Positions 27,201 to 33,200 of a stretch of DNA of 64,000 bases are shown here, in pieces (position 1 is the stretch's first letter; every line of letters begins with the position of its first letter). Below the pieces are notes generated by a model. That model did not search any database and was not told where the DNA came from. It was given only the letters and a program-made list of their open reading frames with translations. The position numbers were made by a program, and so were the translations under genes. The stretch covers positions 12,821,871-12,885,870 of the forward strand of contig OW804096.1 in assembly GCA_942159475.1 (NCBI GenBank), given 5' to 3'. The DNA comes from Sthenelais limicola (lineage: Eukaryota > Annelida > Polychaeta > Phyllodocida > Sigalionidae).

Positions 27201-30200
27201 CCTTTATTCAAAGCAATGAATGCTAAAAGAGAAAACGAGGTTTTGATATCAGTATAGGGGTCCTTCTGAAGCCTCACTATTAATAATGCATCTTGGTCTG
27301 GTCGCCAAAATATGCCTGACAGGGCAGTTTTCAAATTAGAAATTTGAAGTTAAAACATAAGGTATTTATTTTGAACATTTGTAATATGTAATTAGTACAA
27401 TTATTTTACTCGACATAAACCACTGAATTTAATGTTTTCGTTAGTTATTATTTCTTCTTTTTTCACAGATTCCTATAAATAATCATTTGTCAGCATTCCT
27501 GATGGTATTTGCATTGATTACATTGCAATAAACTTTGTGTGCAATTCAAATTCTACAATAAGTTTTAAAAATTAGGTTCGGTATCAATTAAATACTTATC
27601 TCAGGCTAACATGATTTTATTTTGGATTAATTTGGATATATTCAGTTTATTCGGAATCAGCACTTCTAATGAATTCCGGTTTTCAACCATATATAAACCA
27701 TGGAATTGTCAACCCAGGGTAAATAAAACGTTTTTAAAAGGTTTGTAAACAAAATTAAAAGGATTCTTCCAACTAATATTCTTCCCTTGATAGCTGTATA
27801 TCTATGCAGAATGGGCAATACTGCACATTATTTATTTCATCATTTTTTTCATTTTCATTTTTCATTTTTTCATTTTCATCATCCAATGCCCTCAAATAAC
27901 CCTAATTTCAGAAGAAAATAAAGTTCAAAATACAGTTGAACCTAACCAGACAGATTGCTAGAATCAATTCAATACCGAATATGCTCGAATTTACCTAGCA
28001 TTGAACAAATTGCAGCCTAATTTAGCAGAGATTACTAAACGTATACAGCTGCCAATTGTACAATTTCCGATAATCTGACCCAATTATGCTTCCCTGCAGT
28101 GTAAATAAAACTGTAAGAAAGTGTTTAAAATGGTCAATTGTACACGAACGTGTATCCCGACCCATACGGTGGTTGATACACTATTCATGAATCCATCGTC
28201 AATAGGAATTGGATGCTGCCTCACCGTTATTACCTGAGCACTAAATCACTTTTACTGCAGTCAGTAGAAGGACTTTTATAGGACGATGGGAAGAGTAGGG
28301 GCTTACTACACGGACCAGAGCGTTAGAAAATGTACAATTCACATTCACCAATCCTCTCAAAAGAGATTTAATAGAGAAGTAAATTTCAAATATAATTCTA
28401 CATAACACATTGTTTGAATCAAAACTATAGCAATGCACAAGAGAATGCACAATTGGCAGATCATCACATTTAGTAAGTTCTTCTAAATTAGACTGAAACA
28501 TCGTCAACACTATAGGTATATCTGAGTATATTTAGTATTGTGTTGATTCAGGCAGCCTGTTTCGTTATGTTGAAGAGTATTTTGAACCTGATTTTTGTCT
28601 TAAATTTGCGTTATTTGAGAGGATTGGTGAAGGTAAATTGTACATTTTCTGGCGATTTCACCCATAAGTCGTATGAATACAATTACTAAATTCAAGAAAG
28701 TGTATAAGCTTAAATATTTGCCTGGGTTTCTAGGGTCACCATATGGAGTTTATTTCGTTACTGTAAGACTATTAGTAATTGTACACCGAGAAATAGTGCA
28801 GGCTCTTTTTTTCACTATGAAATAAATAAGACATTAAATATAGAAATACTCGTCCTAAATGTTAACATCGTTGGAATCCACTTAATCTTTTTCGGAAGAT
28901 CTATGTTCGCACAGAAATTGACATGACCTTTTTCCTATGTAACTGTTATGATAAGTTGGAAATAATCGCATCTTTTTTTTATCAAAAACCATTCGACAAG
29001 AACTTTCTGATAATTATACGCAATATAAATGCGAAGAGATATTTAGCGACTGTAAAAATAGTAAGTTGCCCTGGAGGGTCTTCTAACATCTCTGTAAAAA
29101 TAGATAAAAAACTTCTCCAGCCCCTAAAGGCTTCACAAATTGAGTTATTGAAATATGTTACTATGCTCATGGCATTTAACCTTCTTTCAGACTCCTTTAT
29201 AAATAACCTCTAATACTATTTGTGATCCGTTTTTAGGAAAACAAGTCACAAGTCACAAAATATGGATTTTGAGATATCACCATATTTGAAAAGAGGGGAT
29301 CAAGCTGATTCCAATGATAGTAAACTCTAGGACACCTAACAAGTAATTCTATATTTTACATTTGATATTTTAATTTTTGAAAACAAAACCAAACAGTTTG
29401 CAATGTTTCTTGGTGGGTAATGACCAATAAAGTAACTAAATATACTCCATATGAAGGCCTTCAAAACGCAAAGATATATTTATTACAATGTCGCGAAATT
29501 TGTTACATGGATTGATATGGCTATGAGTACTAAACCCTCCAAAAATCAGAACATTTCAATAAAGAGATCTTGTAAAAAAACACTTTGAACAATATCCATT
29601 TTGCGACTTGTGACTTATTCTACTGGAACACATCACACATTATTGCTACCGTCGTCAGCTTTATTTTAGTAAAAGTTGAGTGTACACATTCCGACGATCC
29701 GACCCGTTATATGTATTTGATAGAAGAGACTCCGACAATAATGGGGCAGGTAAATAAATTACCTTGCAGCATGTGTAACATTTATTAGGACAACTAAGAA
29801 GCGAACTGTTGTCGAAAGGTGGAAAAACGGAACGAAGCTATAAAAATGAATAAAATACAGAGCGATGGTAATAATAACGTTATAAAACTTTCCCTGATAA
29901 CAATGGACTTTACAAATTGAATGAGTGGCACATTTGTACTATCATCATGTGTTTCCTATGTTACATTATTTATTTAGCTTATTGCTGCTATGTTTTAGTG
30001 TTGGCAAAGTAGCGTATGGGTCAATTTTCAGAAAATGTACAATTCGCCTTCACCAATCCTCTCAAATAACCCACATTTAAGACAAAAATGAGCCTCAAAA
30101 TGCAGTTTAACACAAGTAAAAGTGTAAAAGATTTGGATACTAACTCTTATTGGAGTTAGTATGAAAGCATATGTGTCGGGGGTTGGGGACAGAGGAACTA

Positions 30201-33200
30201 GGGACGCCAAGAAAGTAATAGGATTCACACCTGCATACATATACATCCATGCATACATACAGACACCATGTATACATTCATACACCCAGGAGGAGGAGGA
30301 TGTCCGAGAGAGAGGAGAGAGGAGAGAGGAGAGAGGAGAGAGGAGAAAGAGAGAACCTTAAGAGAATCGATTCATAGAATCATAGATTTTTAAAAATTGA
30401 AAGAAGTACTGGACAAGCTGTCTGTCAATCTTTCTCAGTTACTAATGGGGCCTAAATAGCTGATAAGATAATGGTTGTTATATTATAGCCCCAGATGGTC
30501 GCTATCAATGCCATCCCTCCTTCTACCACCACCACTACCACCACCACCATCATCACCACAGAGGCATACAGGCAGAGGCCCTGTCTTTCTGAACACCAGG
30601 GGGATGACATCACATATAGCAACTAGACTAGAATAATGAAATTTATAAAAAAAAAAATCCGTCCTAATGGGATTCTTATGACATTTGCGGTTTGGAGCAT
30701 TTCAATGGCATTTTGCAGTAAGGCCCTAGACTATATAGAACGATAGAACGTCCATGACCATTCGGTAATCAGGCCCTAGACTATATAGATGAAAAAAAAA
30801 ATTCCGTCCTAATGGGATTTTAATGACATTTGCGGTTTGGAGCATTTCAATGGCATTATGCGTAAATATATTCTCCTTAACATAAAAATACTTTTGGTCT
30901 TTGTCCCATCATTCTAGCATGCTTAGAAGCCAAATTACTTCTTTTAAGATAAGATAAGATAAGATAATCTTTTATTTGTCTTGAGGATGAATAATACGAA
31001 TGGTACATAAAGAAGAGACAAATAGGTCTACATGTCTATATGAAACTGGCTTGTTCCATCTCTACCGACAGTTACCTTTAATTTTGATAGAACTAATTAA
31101 TTGATATAAATGAGAGTGAATATAGCAGGTGAGATATACGAAAATATACAATGTCCATGGTAGTCTGATAATATACTTGATCTGATCTACTTTCATTGTA
31201 TATGAAGTTTAATAGTAATTACTTCAATCACATACTGTAAATAGGACAAACATCTTAGGTAATGGTAATACCAGTACATCTTGTCCTGGTCATCCTCTCA
31301 CATCAACTTTACTTGTCAAGGCCAGACTAATTTGTGAGACAGGAGGAGGAGTGAAAGCGCCCCTAACGCCGATAGGAGTAACTAACAGCCCACCACCACC
31401 ATGTGAAAGGAGGAGGTGTCAAAGCGCCCCCTACTCCCCGACTCCTGGCGGCCAAAAACGAAATCCTGGCGGCCAAAAACGAGCTGGCACAGCTGGGGCA
31501 GTGGTGGATATCAGTGGCGTTATCAGAGGGGGCGGTCAAGCGGCGTGATGTAGGATGTACTTATAAAGTTTGAGAAACTTCACAACTTTGGTAGAGGTTT
31601 ATTCCTATTCAGAATGTCTAAAATATTATCTTGGCTTCTAAACAAAATAGAATTATGGAATAAAGACCAAAAGTTTTCTTATGTTAAGGAGAATATATTT
31701 ACACAGGGCTTATTTGTGTACATCCTTTAATTTAAAAAGTTTGACATCTGGACTGTGGACATCTGGAATTTATTACACTGGGGGAACACCACCATCCCCT
31801 AGCCTGGACGGGGCTGGACGGGAACCCTGGGGAGATCGGCGCAAGGGAAGAGGCCCACACCTTATCAGATAAGGCCCACATCTCATCAGATAAGGCCTGA
31901 TAAGAGGAGATCAAAGGCGTGTGTTGAATCAGATTTAAATCTTCATTTATTGCAGAGAATTAAAATCCTGGGAACTCATACTTCTAACAGCATTCCACGG
32001 TGCCGTTAAATTAAATCTTAAAAAAAAAATCAGCCCTGCACCATTAATACTTTCTGCAATCTGAACTTTCTTCTCAACCTTGGGGACCCTGGATTTGTAA
32101 CCTGATATGCCGGCGGACACTTCCGGCGGGACTTTTTCAGTAAACATATAGAAGCAAATGCACACATATGCTTCAATAACAGAACTGATACCTTAAATCA
32201 ATACGATACCAAATACACTCAGATATACCCGGTATTAATCTTTTTGTAGCCAAATTTAGCAGAATTGCCTTATTGTGTAGAGCTGGCAATTATGCATTTT
32301 CTGCAAATCTGACCCGTATGCTTTAAGGACTGGCGTATTTGACTTGATGTTACTTGTAACGCACACAAACATACAATGATTTTCAAGAATGCTTTCAAAT
32401 TTTGTTCTTATTACATCATATAAAACCTGAATTCTACGGATTTAAACAAAAAGGGGGAACGCATAATCATATTTTATTCATACCACTCTTTCTTGGTACG
32501 TCACCCTAATGGACCTAAATGTCAGGATTTATTTCTACATTTGGAGAGCAATTGATCATAATTTCGTACTCCCCAGAGTATCTTACAAGACACATTCCTT
32601 TCTAATACTTATATTAGGAAAAGAAATATTTTAATATCTTATTAATCCTTTCTAATACTCATATTAGGAGAAAACATATTTTAATATCTTATTAATCCTT
32701 TCTAATACTCATATTAGGAGAAAAATATTTTAATATCTTTTTAATCCTTTCTGATACTCATATTAGGAGAAAAAACATTTTAATATCTTATAAATCCTTT
32801 CTAATACTCATATTAGGAGAAAAAACATTTTAATATCTTATCAATATGCAATAGGTCCAATATTTCGTAACACATTGAAGACTCACTTTAAATATGAGTC
32901 TTCACAAGCCATATTCAATGCATTTTGGAAGGCATTAATTTTTTCAAGAAACAACACATTTATGTTTGGTGGAGAAAAAAAGAAATCTTCATTGTCCGGG
33001 TCCAGTCTATCCACATCAAAAGTAAACAAAGGAAAGTCTTTTTTGCTCAATATTTGATAAATTGTACATCACAAAGGTTTCAATACTTTACAAATAAATT
33101 TGATGAACAAAATATAAAGTTAAATAAAGTTGATTTATACATACCTTCCATTTTTTGGTCCAACACTCTCTACATCATAGGAGGAGCTGGAGGTGATGTC

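Larger units (their letters stand above)
30114..32175. mobile_element. Unclassified 2.06-kb insertion with short inverted ends
   Basis: It interrupts an A copy. GAAAGCATATGTGT (30163-30176) is matched in reverse at the right end (ACACATATGCTTC, 32162-32174). A perfect hairpin with 10-bp arms (ATACTAACTC, 6-base loop) lies at 30137-30162. Inside are family B-like fragments, an inverted repeat pair at 30862-30937 and 31625-31702, and no recognised protein. Confidence 0.5.
30018..32315 (+). mobile_element. Family A MITE split by a 2-kb insertion; GTAT duplication
   Basis: The left part, 30018-30113 (GGGTCAATTTTCAGAAAATG), and the right part, 32176-32315 (AACAGAACTGATACC to CAAATCTGACCC), together make one A copy. 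GTAT flanks both outer ends (30014-30017, 32316-32319), so the halves belong together. Confidence 0.85.
26287..33144 (-). other. DDR intron (6.9 kb)
   Basis: Family A pieces at 27877, 28312 and 30018/32176, an inverted-repeat element at 29243-29616, a 2-kb insertion at 30114-32175 and a 50-bp minisatellite at 32597-32845. I see nothing supported at 26300-27870 (only a GGTGG-rich patch near 26450-26500) or 28670-29240. Confidence 0.6.

Noticed and set aside
28923..29213. 96-codon plus-strand frame
   Set aside because: No recognisable domain; A/T-rich and inside a DDR intron on the opposite strand.
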